A stretch of 64,000 bases of DNA. It comes from Eutreptiella sp. 'Long Island Sound 2002'. Its lineage: Eukaryota; Euglenozoa; Euglenophyceae; Eutreptiales; Eutreptiaceae. The position numbers and the translations under genes are program-made. The stretch is from the NCBI GenBank assembly GCA_964036045.1, contig OZ038379.1, positions 108,020,025-108,084,024 on the forward strand. The letters run 5' to 3'. Positions 10,849 to 21,522 of the stretch are shown here, piece by piece. Numbering within the stretch: the first letter of the stretch is position 1; each line of letters starts with the position of its first letter. The notes beneath the pieces were generated by a model that was not told where the DNA came from, made no database searches, and saw only the letters and a list, made by a program, of their open reading frames with translations.

Positions 10849-12590
10849 AACCAAGCCCACCACCGGCCACCGGAGCAAGTGGAATATGTGCCCGGTGCCA
10901 CGGTTCCCGCGGTCCTCCTCCTAGCGCCCAACGGGCTCAAGGCCACGTTACGGCCAGGCAGGGCAGGGGGCAATTTATGGATGCTTAGGCCACCCACGGC
11001 GCGCCCCTTCTGTCGTCCGCCACTATCGCAAGACAAGCTGACGGGCATCCCCACCACTTGCTGGCGATGTGGGCCCGGCGCATTGGCCACCCCGTGGCCC
11101 CTCCTCCAGTTGCTGGCGCGCTACCACCGAATGCCAACGGCCCACGCTACCCCGGAACAACACCGGTGGCTACACACGCACTTCGAACGGGCCGCGGAGA
11201 GGGCCACAGTGGCGTGGGGCCCCAACGCCAGGGCGGATTGGAGATTCCAGCGGGGAATGTGGGTCACCCAGCACCCTGGCTATTGCCTTCCCGGTGCTAG
11301 CCAAACACTGCAGCGCCACGCAGGAGGCCCCCGCCTACCCGGTCAAACACCGATGCTCCCAAGTACAGGACTGACAGACGGTCGAGTGAACCACATTCCC
11401 CCCGCAGACGGCGTACCTGCTCCAGTACGTGTACAGCTATCTGACACAGGGCCATGAGAGGAACAACGATTATGTCCGCATGAACCCGGCAGCCACCGAG
11501 ATCATCCGCCAGGGGGTGGGCGTGTATGCTACCCGGAGACTCCGGCCGGGCACCAACACGCCGTGGGCCACCACAGAAAGGGGAGCACACATCCATGCTT
11601 ACCAACCAACGATGCCATGCCGCCTACCACACCCAGACAACCACATCACAATCTTTTTTGCGGATGCCTCCGGCACTACAAGCCTCACCCCAGCGGCTGG
11701 AGGGGCGGCTTTAGAGTTGAAAGTAGACATGACAGGCCGACTGCACCAGCACCACCTCACGGGGGCTACCATCTTCGGGGCCTCCTCTCACGGGGAACTG
11801 AAGACACTGGCGATCGTCGTAGACGCCGTCAATGACACCCACCAAGAACGGCGTGACCACACGCACCATGTATGGGTAGTAGACGCGGCTGTGGACTTCC
11901 AAATCGTCCTCAGGCTGGCACGACAACCCCTACACAAGGCGACTGCTTCCAGCCTGGGCACCCAGGCCCTACACCTCTGGACAGCCTGAGGGGGCCTCCC
12001 CAAACACGTCGTCCTGCATCTCATCAAAAAAGAATCTCATCATTATGGCCTCGGCAACAGACACATAGACTTGCACGCCCACAACCAACTTGCCGAGCAT
12101 ATGCCGGACGGCGAGGACCCGCCGCTGCAAGACCACATGCACACACACCTCCAACACCTGTTGCCAGTCCCACACCCAGGGGAACCACCAGACTGGGTGC
12201 CAGATGATCGCATCTATAACGACACGGGACGGGCATACCACTACCCACAACCCGTCCACACCATGGCACACATTCGGGGTGGTCAGGCCGACAGCGCCCC
12301 TCTGGGCCGTCTCATACATACACTGCGCACCGCATTGTACTTCTCGGCTCTTGACCCGTCCCTAATACCGGTACACCTGCAGACACGACGTGCCCAGCTC
12401 TTGCTCGAACAACTGCCCCTCCTAGACAGGGTGGCAAGCTGGTATGCCCGGCGAAATATAGACATATCCCCGGAATACACCATATGCCCCTGCCATCTCC
12501 AACAGCCAGAAACATGGGAGCACTTCAAACGCTTCCCATTAGCACAAGGGGACAACAACCTGGCCACGTGGACACCGGAGAACACCATAG
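10849..12590 (+). pseudogene. LINE-A ORF2, C-terminal part: RNase H and zinc finger (copy 1)
   Basis: Continues ORF2 in frame after the LTR element. A CWRC motif lies near 11063. Around 11284 the coding frame shifts by one base, and TGA codons at 11372-11374 and 11387-11389 stand where copy 2 (16064-17680) has Trp. RNase H follows: FADASG at about 11660, GELKTL at about 11790 and VVDAAVD at about 11880 supply the acidic residues that would degrade template RNA. Another stop occurs at about 11988. The C-terminal finger reads CPCHLQQPETWEHFKRF, so its last Cys is Phe; copy 2 keeps Cys. Homology to copy 2 stops at 12590, where the 209-bp satellite begins. The copy is clearly dead. Confidence 0.9.
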
Positions 12591-15192
12591 CACCTTCATG
12601 CCTCCCCCACAGCGCGCAAAGCCAGCTCGCAAGAGCGCGCGCCGTGGGGTTGGTGACGGGTCCCCGTGCCCGCACCCCCCTCACCCACATCCAGTGGGTA
12701 GTGGGCCCCGGCCGCACGCCAGAACGGACGAGTGGTCGGGGCTTGGATCGCGCCCGTCCCCGGACGCCCCACACCCAGGCAAGAGGCGCCCCCCCCGGGC
12801 ACCCTCATGCCGAGCCCCCAAAGCACGCAAGAGCGCGCGCCGTGGGGTTGGTGACGGGTCCCCACGCCCGCATCCCCCGCATCCACAGCCCGCGGGTAGT
12901 GGGCCCCGGCTGCACGCCCGAACAGATGAGAGGTCGGGGATGGGAGAGCGCCCGTCCCCGGACGCGCCACACCCAGGCAAGACGCGCCCCCCCTGGGCAC
13001 CCTCATGCCGCCCCCACAGCGCGCAAAGCCAGGTCGCAAGGGCGCGCGCTACGGGGTTGGTGACGGGTCCCCACGCCAGCACCCGCCGCACAAACAGCCA
13101 GTGGGTAGTGGGCCCCGGCCGCACGCCCGAGCGGACGAGAGGTCGGGGGTTGGAGAGCGCCCGTCCCCGGACGCCCCACACCCAGGCAAGAGGCGCCCCC
13201 CCCGGGCACCCTCATGCCGCCCCCACAGCGCGCAAAGCCAGCTCGCAAGAGCGCGCTTCTGGGGTTGGTGACGGGTCCCCACGTCTGCACCCCCCGCACC
13301 CACAGCCAGTGGGTAGTGGGCCCCGGCCGCACGCCCGAACGGACGATAGGTCGGGGCCTGGGAGAGCGCCCGACCCCAGATGCCCCACACCCAGGCAAGA
13401 GGCGCCCCCCCCAGGCAGCCTCATGCCGCCCCCACAGAGCGCAAAGCCAGCTCGCAAGAGCGCGTGCTGTGGGGTAGGTGACGGGTTCCCACGCCCGCAC
13501 CCCCTGCACCCACAGCCAGCGGGTACTGGGCCCCAGCCGCACGCCCGAACGGACAAGGGGTCGGGCCTGGGAGAGCGCCTGTCCCCGGACGCCCCACACC
13601 CAGGATAGAGGCGCCCCCCCCGGGCGCCCTCCTGCCGCCCCCACAGCGCGCAAAGCCAGCTCGCAAGAGTGCGCGCTGTGGGGTTGGTGACGGGTCCCCA
13701 CGCCCGCACCCCCCGCACCCACAGCCAGTGGGTAGTGGGCCCCGGCCGCACGCCCAAACGGACGAGAGGTCGGCGGTGGGAGAGCGTTCGCCCCTGGATG
13801 CCCCACACCCAGGGAAAAGGCGCCCTCCCCGGGCACCCTCATGCCGCCCCCACAGCGCTCAAAGCCAGCTCGCAAGAGTGCGCGCTGTGGGGTTGGTGAC
13901 GGGTCCCCACGCCCGCACCCCCCGCACCCACAGCCAGTGAGTAGTGGGCCCCGGCCGCACACCCGAAAGGACGAGTGCTCGTGGGGTTGGAGAGCGCCCG
14001 ACCCCGGACGCCCCACACCCAGGCAGGAGGCGCCCCCCCCGGGTACCCTCATGCCGCCCCCACAGCGCGCAAAGCCAGCTGGCAAGAGCGCGCGCCGTGG
14101 GGTTGGTGACGGGTCCCCGTGCCCGCACCCCCGGCACCCACAGCTAGTGTGTAGTGGGCCCCGGCCGCACGCCCGAACGGACGAGTGGTCGGGGGTGGGC
14201 AAGCGCCCGACCCCGGACGCCCCACACCCAGGCAAGAGGTGCCCCCCCCGGGCGCCCTCGTGCCGCCCCCACAGCGCGCAACGCCAGCTCGCAAGAGTGC
14301 GCGCTGTGGGGTCGGTGACGGGTTCCCGTGCCCGCACCCCCCGCACCCACAGACAGTGGGTAATGGGCCCCGGCCGCACGCCCGAACGGACGAGTGGTCG
14401 GGGGTGGGCGAGCGCCAGACCCCGGACGCGCGACACCCAGGCCCGAGGCGCCCCCCCCGGGCACCCTCATGCCTCCCCCAAAGCGTGCAAAGCCAGCTCG
14501 CAGGAGCGCGCGCTGTGGGGTTGTTGACAGGTCCCCGTGCCCGCACCCCCCGCACCCACAGCCACCCGGTAGTGGGCCCCGGCCGCACGCCTGAAAGGAT
14601 GAGTGGTCGGGGGTGGGAGAGCGCCCGACCCCGGAAGCCCCACACCCAGGCAGGAGGCGCACCCCCCGGGCAGCCTCATGCCGCCTCCACAGCGCGAGAA
14701 GCCAGCTCGCAAGAGCGCGCGCTGTGGGGTTGGTGACGGGTCACCAAGCCCGCACCCGCCGCACCCACAGCCACAGGGTAGTGGGCCCCGGCCGCACCCC
14801 CAAAAGGATGAGTGGTTGGTGGTGGGTGAGCGCCTGACCGCGGACGCCCCACACCCAGGCAAAAGGCGCCCCCCCCCCGGCACCTTCATGCCGCCCCCAC
14901 AGCGCGCAAGGCCAGCTCGCAAGAGCGCGCGCTGTGGGGTTGGTAACAGGTCCCCCTGCCCGCACCCCCCGCACCCACAGCCAGTGGGTAGTCGGCCCCG
15001 GCCGCACGCCCAAGAGGACGGGTTGTCGGGGGTGGGAGAGCGCTCGACCCCGGGCGCCCCGCACCCAGGCAAGGAGGCCCCCCCCCTGGGCGCCCTCGTG
15101 CCGCCCCTACAGCGCGCCAAGCCTAGGCGCAAGGCCAGCTCGCAAGAGCACGCACGGTGGGGTTGGTGACGGGTCCCCACGCCCGCACCCAC
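12591..15192. repeat. 209-bp GC-rich satellite array, about 12.4 copies
   Basis: The anchor TCATGCCGCCCCCACAGCGC, or a close variant, recurs at 12597, 12806, 13004, 13213, 13422, 13631, 13840, 14050, 14259, 14468, 14677, 14887 and 15097. Spacing is 209-210 bp except for one 198-bp unit. Units are roughly 85-95% alike. Because 209 is 2 modulo 3 and units lack frequent stops, long ORFs run through the array in several frames on both strands; none is a credible protein. The array starts inside LINE-A ORF2 and ends at the 3' part of element X, so it may be an expanded internal segment of X. Confidence 0.95.
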
Positions 15193-16063
15193 CCCACGGG
15201 GAGCGCGCAGCCCCAAGCCAGGTAGGGGGAAACGGGACCGGGCCGCCCCCACCCAAGCAAGCCAAACAGAGCACGGGACCGAGGATGGACACGCGGAGGG
15301 GCACGGACCGAGTGGAACGGCCCTACCAGCGCCGGGCACCAGGACCGCGCGAGGTGCGCGCACCACACCAACCCGGGGAGGGGGGGGGGGCGCGGACGCC
15401 GCGAGAGCGCGAGCGCACACACACACAAAGGACACGCGGGGAAAACCAGAAGGGCAGCCGGACCCAGCCCGCGGAACGCACAGACCGCATGGAATGGCGT
15501 ACCAGCAGGCGAGGATAAGGGACACCCAGACGGGACGGCCCGCCACACACAGCGCAGGAAACGCGGGGCGGGCAGGGGGGAACAGGGGAGACAGAACACC
15601 CGGCACCGGCACATACCCCCCTGAACCGGCGGCGAGCGCCGCACACACACGACCAGGGCACTGCACCTGCCAAGGCAGTAGTTGCGCATAGCGCCAGACA
15701 CCAGCCCCAGGGCTAGGCATCCTCCGCGCCAGCCCAGCGGGGACCCACTGGCGACAAGCCAGTAGCACGGGCCCGGCAGCACCGGCACCCGGGGCGACCA
15801 CGCATTAGGGGGGCAACGCGGTGGGTAAGCGCCCGCAGCCACGGCCGCGAATTGACGCACTGACCGGGGGGTGGCGAACAGGGGAAGCCGAGGAAGGACG
15901 GGGCTCCGAGCCCTGTGAACCCGGGGGACTCCGCCACCAGGCAGGAGGTGCATCTTGGAGGGCCCCCAGTACGACCCGGTGGGGAGGATATCACCTGGCC
16001 CGACCAGGTGGCCCCCCGGGGCTGAAAGCCGTCTACTACCCGCAAACCTCAAGACCTCAAACC
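15193..16063 (+). mobile_element. Element X, 3' end with (CCTCAAA)-type tail
   Basis: About 870 bp that matches the reverse complement of 44052-44925 along its length, at roughly 80-85% by eye. It ends in a short tail of CCTCAAA/CCTCAAG units at 16043-16063, as the other copy ends in three CCTCAAA units. Such simple-repeat tails are normal for some non-LTR elements. The segment is GC-rich with no supportable ORF. It abuts the truncated LINE-A copy 2 with a CC overlap. Confidence 0.85.
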
Positions 16064-17680
16064 TTCCCGGTGCTAGCCAAACACCGCAGCGCCACGCCAG
16101 AGGCCCCTGCCTACCTGGTCAAACACTGATGCTCCCAAGTACAGGACTGGCAGACTGTCGAGTGGACCACATTCCACCCGCACACGGCGTGCCTGCTCCA
16201 GTACGTGTACAGCTATCTGACACAGGGCCATGAGAGGAACAACGATTATGTGCGCATGAACCCGGCAGCCACGGAGATCATCCGCCAGGGGGTGGGCGTG
16301 TATGCTACCCGGAGACTCAGGCCGGGCACCAACACGCCGTGGGCCACCACGGAACGGAGAGCACACATCCATGCTTACCAACCAACGATGCCATGCCGCC
16401 TACCACACCCGAACAACCACAACACAATCGTATTCGTGGATGCCTCCGGCACTACAAACCTGACCCCAGCGGCTGGAGGGGCGGCTTTAGAGTTGAAAGT
16501 AGACACGACAGGCCGACTGCACCAGCACCACCTCACCGGGGCTACCATCTTCGGGGCCTCCTCTCATGGGGAACTGAAGACACTGGAGATCGTCGTAGAC
16601 ACCGTCAATGACACCCACCAAGAACCGCGTGACCACACGCACCATGTATGGGTAGTGGTAGACGCAGTGGTGGACTTCCAATTCGTCCGCAGGCTGGCAC
16701 GACAACCCCTACACAGCGCGCCTGACTCCAGCCTGGGCACCGAGGCCCTACACCTCTGGACAGCCTTGCGGCGCCTCCCCAAACACGTCGTCCCGCATCT
16801 CATCAAACAAGAATTTCATCGGTATAGCCTGGGCAACGGACACATAGACTTCAAGGCCAACAACCAACTTGGCGAGCATATGCCGGACGGCGAGGACCCG
16901 CCGCTGCAAAACCACATGCACACACACCTCCAACACCTGCAGCCAGTCTCACGCCCCGGGGAACCACCAGACTGGGTGCCAGACGATCGCATATATAACG
17001 ACACGGGACGGGCATACCACTACCCACAACCCGTCCGTACCATGGCACACATTCGGGGCAGTCCGGCCGACAGCGCCCTTCTGGGCTGTCTCCAACATAC
17101 ACTGCGCACCGCATTGTACTTCTCGGCTCTTGACCCGTCCCTAATACCGGTACACCTGCAGACAAGACGTGCCCAGCTCTTGCTCGAACAACTGCCTCTC
17201 CTAGAAAGGGTGGCACGCTGGTATGCCCGGCGAAATATAGACATACCCACGGAATACACCATATGCCCCTGCCATCTCCAACAGCCAGAAACATGGGAGC
17301 ACTTCAAACGCTGCCCATTAGGCCAAGGGGAGAACCACCTGGCCACGTGGACACCGGAGGACACTATAGCGCAACACGCCGGGTGGGGCCCAACCACGCC
17401 ACCGGCAAATGAGGTTCGGCGCCTGATGCGGCAACCGGAGATCAGGGAGGCGGTACTCAGGGGAGCAGTGCCACTCCAGCTCTACAGGGTCGTCGGCGAA
17501 CATGCCCCAGAACCTAGGGCCACAGTACGTCACATGCAGCTCACCGCCATCAAGAGGGCGGACGCACAGCTACAGCACCGCGTCAAGGTGTACGCACAGG
17601 AGGCACAACAAACATCCCATGACCGCCGCACGTACTATAACCTCCTCATCCACTACCAACATGTACAGCCCAGCGACTAG
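16064..17680 (+). pseudogene. LINE-A copy 2, 5'-truncated ORF2 end: RNase H and zinc finger
   Basis: Begins abruptly at the point matching 11286 of copy 1. After an in-frame TGA near 16127 (CGA in copy 1) it is open from 16205 to 17680, 491 codons. RNase H catalytic residues, numbered from 16205, are Asp79 (FVDASG), Glu123 (HGELKTL) and Asp153 (VVVDAVVD). A C-terminal finger has Cys354, Cys356, His366 and Cys370. The end is a Gln/Arg-rich helix. The sequence is closer to intact than copy 1 and differs from it at roughly 6-7% of sites. It would remove RNA from RNA-DNA hybrids and help bind template, but without RT it is inert. Its last 20 bases overlap the RING ORF. Confidence 0.9.
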
Positions 17681-18299
17681 CCACACGCGCGGGCCCGCGG
17701 CGACTGCCAAGCAGATGCCGTTGCACCGCCCAGAGCGCGCGCGCCCGCTCCTGTGTAGAGGCCCGATCGTTCTGCAAACAATACCTCTCCTGAGGATGCC
17801 CGAAGGGGAAGCTCCGCATCCGCGGCCGGAGAACCCATGCGGGGTCTGCGTGGAGGTGATCGACGAAGACGGCAACCCGCTTCGTGGACATGACCTCGGC
17901 TGCGGCGGCACTGAGCAGCTGCACTGGTTCTGCAGCCCGTGCATCGCGAACTTGTGGTCGTGCCCACTTTGCAGGCGACGGCATCAAGTCTTCACGGCTC
18001 CGCCGCCGCGCGAAACACAAGACGAAGACCTCACACTCCAGACGCTGCGCACTCTGATCCGGCAAAATGTCTGGAACGACGGCGCGAGGGAGGACAGCCC
18101 TGACGTCGAGTGGCTGGACGTCCTCACCGACGAGGACCCGGCTACGCCACCCCCCGCTCCCCCTGGCGCGCACCAACCCTGGGCGCTGCCAGACCCGGGG
18201 GCGGACCCCACGATTTACCTCCCCGACCACGAACACAACGACGACGCGCCACGGGGCAGCCTACCCCCCATTGACAGTCTGCCAGACAGTTGGGGCTAA
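17661..18299 (+). CDS. RING-finger protein ORF overlapping the end of LINE-A ORF2
   Basis: ATG at 17661 lies 20 bp inside the ORF2 end and gives 212 residues. Residues 60-104 form a RING-like module: Cys60, Cys63, Cys81, His88, Cys91, Cys94, Cys101, Cys104, i.e. a C3HC4 order with an unusually long six-residue gap between Cys81 and His88. The N-terminus is basic and Ala/Pro-rich; the C-terminus is acidic (clusters of Asp/Glu) and Pro-rich. RING domains usually recruit E2 enzymes to ubiquitinate partners, so a ubiquitin-ligase role is known for the family but inferred here. The ATG/stop overlap suggests coupled translation or a frameshift with ORF2. In the same frame beyond its TAA, coding-like sequence continues to 18728, so the true protein may once have been longer. 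Confidence 0.65.
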   Translation: MYSPATSHTRGPAATAKQMPLHRPERARPLLCRGPIVLQTIPLLRMPEGEAPHPRPENPCGVCVEVIDEDGNPLRGHDLGCGGTEQLHWFCSPCIANLWSCPLCRRRHQVFTAPPPRETQDEDLTLQTLRTLIRQNVWNDGAREDSPDVEWLDVLTDEDPATPPPAPPGAHQPWALPDPGADPTIYLPDHEHNDDAPRGSLPPIDSLPDSWG

Positions 18300-18311
18300 G
18301 TCACCCCGTAG

Positions 18312-18728
18312 AACCTCAACAACTACCGCACCGTCGTCGTCACCCTCACCACCAGCCTCCCGATCGCTTTCAGCTGGCCCGTGGGGGACGCGGAATGGGC
18401 GATGGGCGTGGCCCGCGGCGCCCATGGCGCCAAGTGGGGGGATTTCTTCCACCGAGGCGGGGTCCTGACCCCGGGGGCGACCGAGATGCTGATGGCGGCC
18501 TACCTCACGTGGAGGGGCATCCCCCCTCCTCGCAGCCTCCAGTCGCTGGTGCAGCGTGCCCAGCAGCCGCACGTCCCGCCGCCGCAACCGGGCACGTACG
18601 GCAATTTGGCAGTGACCAGGATGATGGCCAGAGGTACCCGGCTGGACAGCTCATCTTACTTCCCCCTGGAGAACCACCGCGACCATCACCACCCTCCGAC
18701 CCCGGTCCCGCGCCACGGCGGCAACTAG
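18312..18728 (+). pseudogene. Continuation of the RING ORF after stops
   Basis: Same frame as the RING ORF, separated only by TAA (18297-18299) and TAG (18309-18311), then open to 18728. It is Trp/Gly-containing (WAMGVARGAHGAKWGDFF) and then Pro/His-rich. No known domain. It probably represents the decayed C-terminal half of the RING protein, or a separate ORF without a start before the ATG at 18408. Confidence 0.4.
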
Positions 18729-21520
18729 AGCCACGAATGTACGGGCCCGAATGTTGACCGCAAGGTCCTCCACGTCCCCCAGCCCGTCCACCTCGCCGCA
18801 CCACACCAACAGCACCTAACCGACACTGCGCGGACTACAGGCGATCCGGCACCATTTAGGGCCGGCACGCCACAGTGCCCCCGACAAGAGCGTGCGTCCA
18901 AACGGGCGGCGCAACAACAACCAACACAACACCACACGACCACAGGAGACAGGGGACACCGGGCATCACCTGCCGGGAGCGGAACCACACCCAGCCCCAC
19001 GAATACGGGGGCGGTGGGCACCCAGCTCGAGCAACCCCCTGGCACCGCACACCCGCGCAGGGAACCGGCCAAGAGCCCCACAGGAAGCCCGACACACCTA
19101 ACACCGCCCGTCGCGCCTGCGCACGGTCCGCGGCCGGCAGCCAGCCGAGCGGCAGCAACACAGGCGCGCCCGGAACCCCCCCCACACAATGGCACACCTG
19201 ACCGGCCGGCAGCGGAACCAGTGCACGTGCCGCCCGACGGCCCCCCCACACAGGCGCACACCGCTGCCCCGACCGACATCACCGTCACCCGGCCCTCCGG
19301 CACCGTGCAACCCCACACCCCCAGCCCCCCGAGGGCCTAACCCCCCAGGCTCCGGCAACGTCCGGCACGGGGGACCTACCGGCCATGATGTGCGACGGAC
19401 CGGCGCCCCAGCGGCGCCACGCCCCACCAGCAGGGCCGCCGGCGCGGCCAGCAGAGCCGTCATCTCCCGGTTGCCCAGCCCCCGGCACGAGCCCCAGCCC
19501 GGATCCGGCACGCACCACCGCCCCGGCGGTCGCCCGACAACCCGCGGGCCCGGGGAGCCGACCCGAGCTACCGCCCATGGCGGAAGGCCACACCCGGGGG
19601 GCACCGCAGCCGACGAACGATGAAGCCGAACCGCCTGCACCGCCGACCCAACCGCAGCGCCAGGAGTCCACGGTGGGCGCGGATGAAAATGCAGGGGCCC
19701 CCACAACGGACACCAACACCGACACAAATGGGGGAGCCTGGCGGGGGAACGGACCGGCCGGCAGTGCAGAGTGCCGACACGCCGCACGAAGCGGCACACG
19801 GAAGCGACGAGGCCTGGCGCAGAACCTAAGGGACCAACTCCGGACACCGAATGTGAAGACGGTCTCCGCCGACCCTCAGCCGCAGATCACGCGAGCGCCG
19901 CCCCCCTGGCGAACCTGGCACTTCCGGCAGACGCAAGCATGCCGGGGAAAGCGCCACAGCGAGATCCACCAGAAAGCCGCGCGGGGTCCGAGACCCAGGA
20001 AGCCACACCACACACGCCCCGGCACGCGGCCCAGGGGGGAACGTCACCCGACGGACACAACCGCGACGACAATTGTTTAGATGCAATCATGGACTCCTGC
20101 AGGGATGACCCCCACGCGGTCCCAGCACCGGCGGTGCCAAGCGCCCACCCGGAGCCGCGGCGCGACCAGGCGGAGACGCACCCCTCACGGCATCAGGACA
20201 AGCACACCTCCAGCGCGATTACGATGCCCTGGGGCAGGTAACCACTGAGGATGAGGGGCAGGCGACGGCGAGTGGCGCGGCGGACCAAACCGCGGATGAG
20301 CGTGGCGCCCCAGGAGAGGGCGCACGCGTGGAAGAGGCCACCAACACCGCTAGCGAACCTATCGGCCCACCACCGGGGACCGCCCCGCCCTGGGGGCGGG
20401 GGCACCTGGACTACACACTCCAGCCACCCCAGCAAGCAAGCAGAGCACGCGGCGACCAAAGATCTGGGCCTCTGGATCCCCAGGCTTATCGCAGCAGAGC
20501 ACCTCGCCCCGGCTGTTAGCATACGATGGGTGCTTTCTTCGCAGTCCTGCCACCTCGCAGAGGGAACCCGCACCATGGCGGACGTCAAGTTTGGCCATCG
20601 GACGGGGCACACGCCCCCTGCCACCATGGACCACCCCGGCTAATGGCACTATGTGGCCACCCGGCTCATGGCGCATATGGGGGCCTACAGGCTGGATGAA
20701 ATGAATGGACTCCACTGGTAGTGGCACCAGCGCGCCGCCCTGCGCATCCATGCGGCCATGCAGGACCATGGTCTCTTGGAAATCCCTGGATCACCAGGCT
20801 ACCAAGGACACACCTCAGGCCACCGGCGGCCGCGGTCCCAGGACCTCCCGCCGCCTCCCGGAACGCCGAAACGCCTACCACGCCGAAACCTCCCGGAATG
20901 CCCGCAGGGTCCACCAGCCGGGAGAGGGTCCCCCTCTGGCGCATACAGAAGCCCCCTGCGACCGTTCGCCCCGCGGAGCAGCCTGGGCAGTCCCCACGCC
21001 TCGGGGGTGCAAAGCGGCACGCCAGAACAACGCCAAGAGACAGGGAATCCTTGCGGATCCCGTCGCTGCAGCCGCACGCCGCCTCCCGCGGCGCGGCGAG
21101 TCGTCTTCCATGTGGATATGGACAGGGACCACGGGGGCCCCTGCGACCCCCACGCCCGGCGACCATCATCTACCACCGACCCCAGGCGCCGGTCCAAGAG
21201 GCCCCGCACCGAACGGACGCACATCCCCACCTTCCTCACGCCAGTCGAGCGCAAACGACAGGCAGCGCTTCACGCGGACCCCAACCAGGAGGCGGAAGAA
21301 GCATCCAGCTCGTCCGCCGCCTCCCTCCCAGGGTCAGCGGCCAACCCACTATCCGGTGGACCACACGCCGCGGACACGCGACAAAGGGAGCCTGCGGCCG
21401 ACCCAAGCCCTGCGCGAGGAGTGAGGGGGCAACCTCCCCCGCAGCCCAGGGGCCACCAAGCCACGGAAGACACATTGCGGCAACCAGGCACGACGCGAGC
21501 GGCCCAAGGGCGGACACAGA
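18729..21520. other. GC-rich, proline/threonine-coding-biased DNA without a supportable gene
   Basis: ORFs up to 250 codons run in several frames and both strands, as expected when stops are rare at this composition. The plus-strand readings are Pro/Thr/Arg/Ala-rich and lack domains. The stretch sits between the RING ORF and the ORF1-like region, so it may be a disordered ORF1 N-terminus or untranslated region of the LINE. I see no repeats of clear period here. Confidence 0.5.
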
Positions 21521-21522
21521 AA

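Noticed and set aside
13003-14436. 477-codon minus-strand ORF and several long plus ORFs in the satellite
   Set aside because: The 209-bp period is not a multiple of three and units have few stops, so long ORFs arise in many frames on both strands; codon content simply repeats the unit.
14467-15801. 444-codon minus-strand ORF
   Set aside because: Spans the satellite border into the element X 3' end, overlaps plus ORFs and has no domain.
16064-17680. Second LINE-A end as a simple tandem duplication of copy 1
   Set aside because: Copies differ at several per cent of sites, and the junction coincides with the tail of element X and a ragged LINE 5' end, which fits independent insertion better; a duplication is not fully excluded.
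19098-19847. 249-codon minus ORF in the GC-rich block
   Set aside because: Overlaps several plus ORFs; Cys/Gly/Arg-rich text follows from composition.
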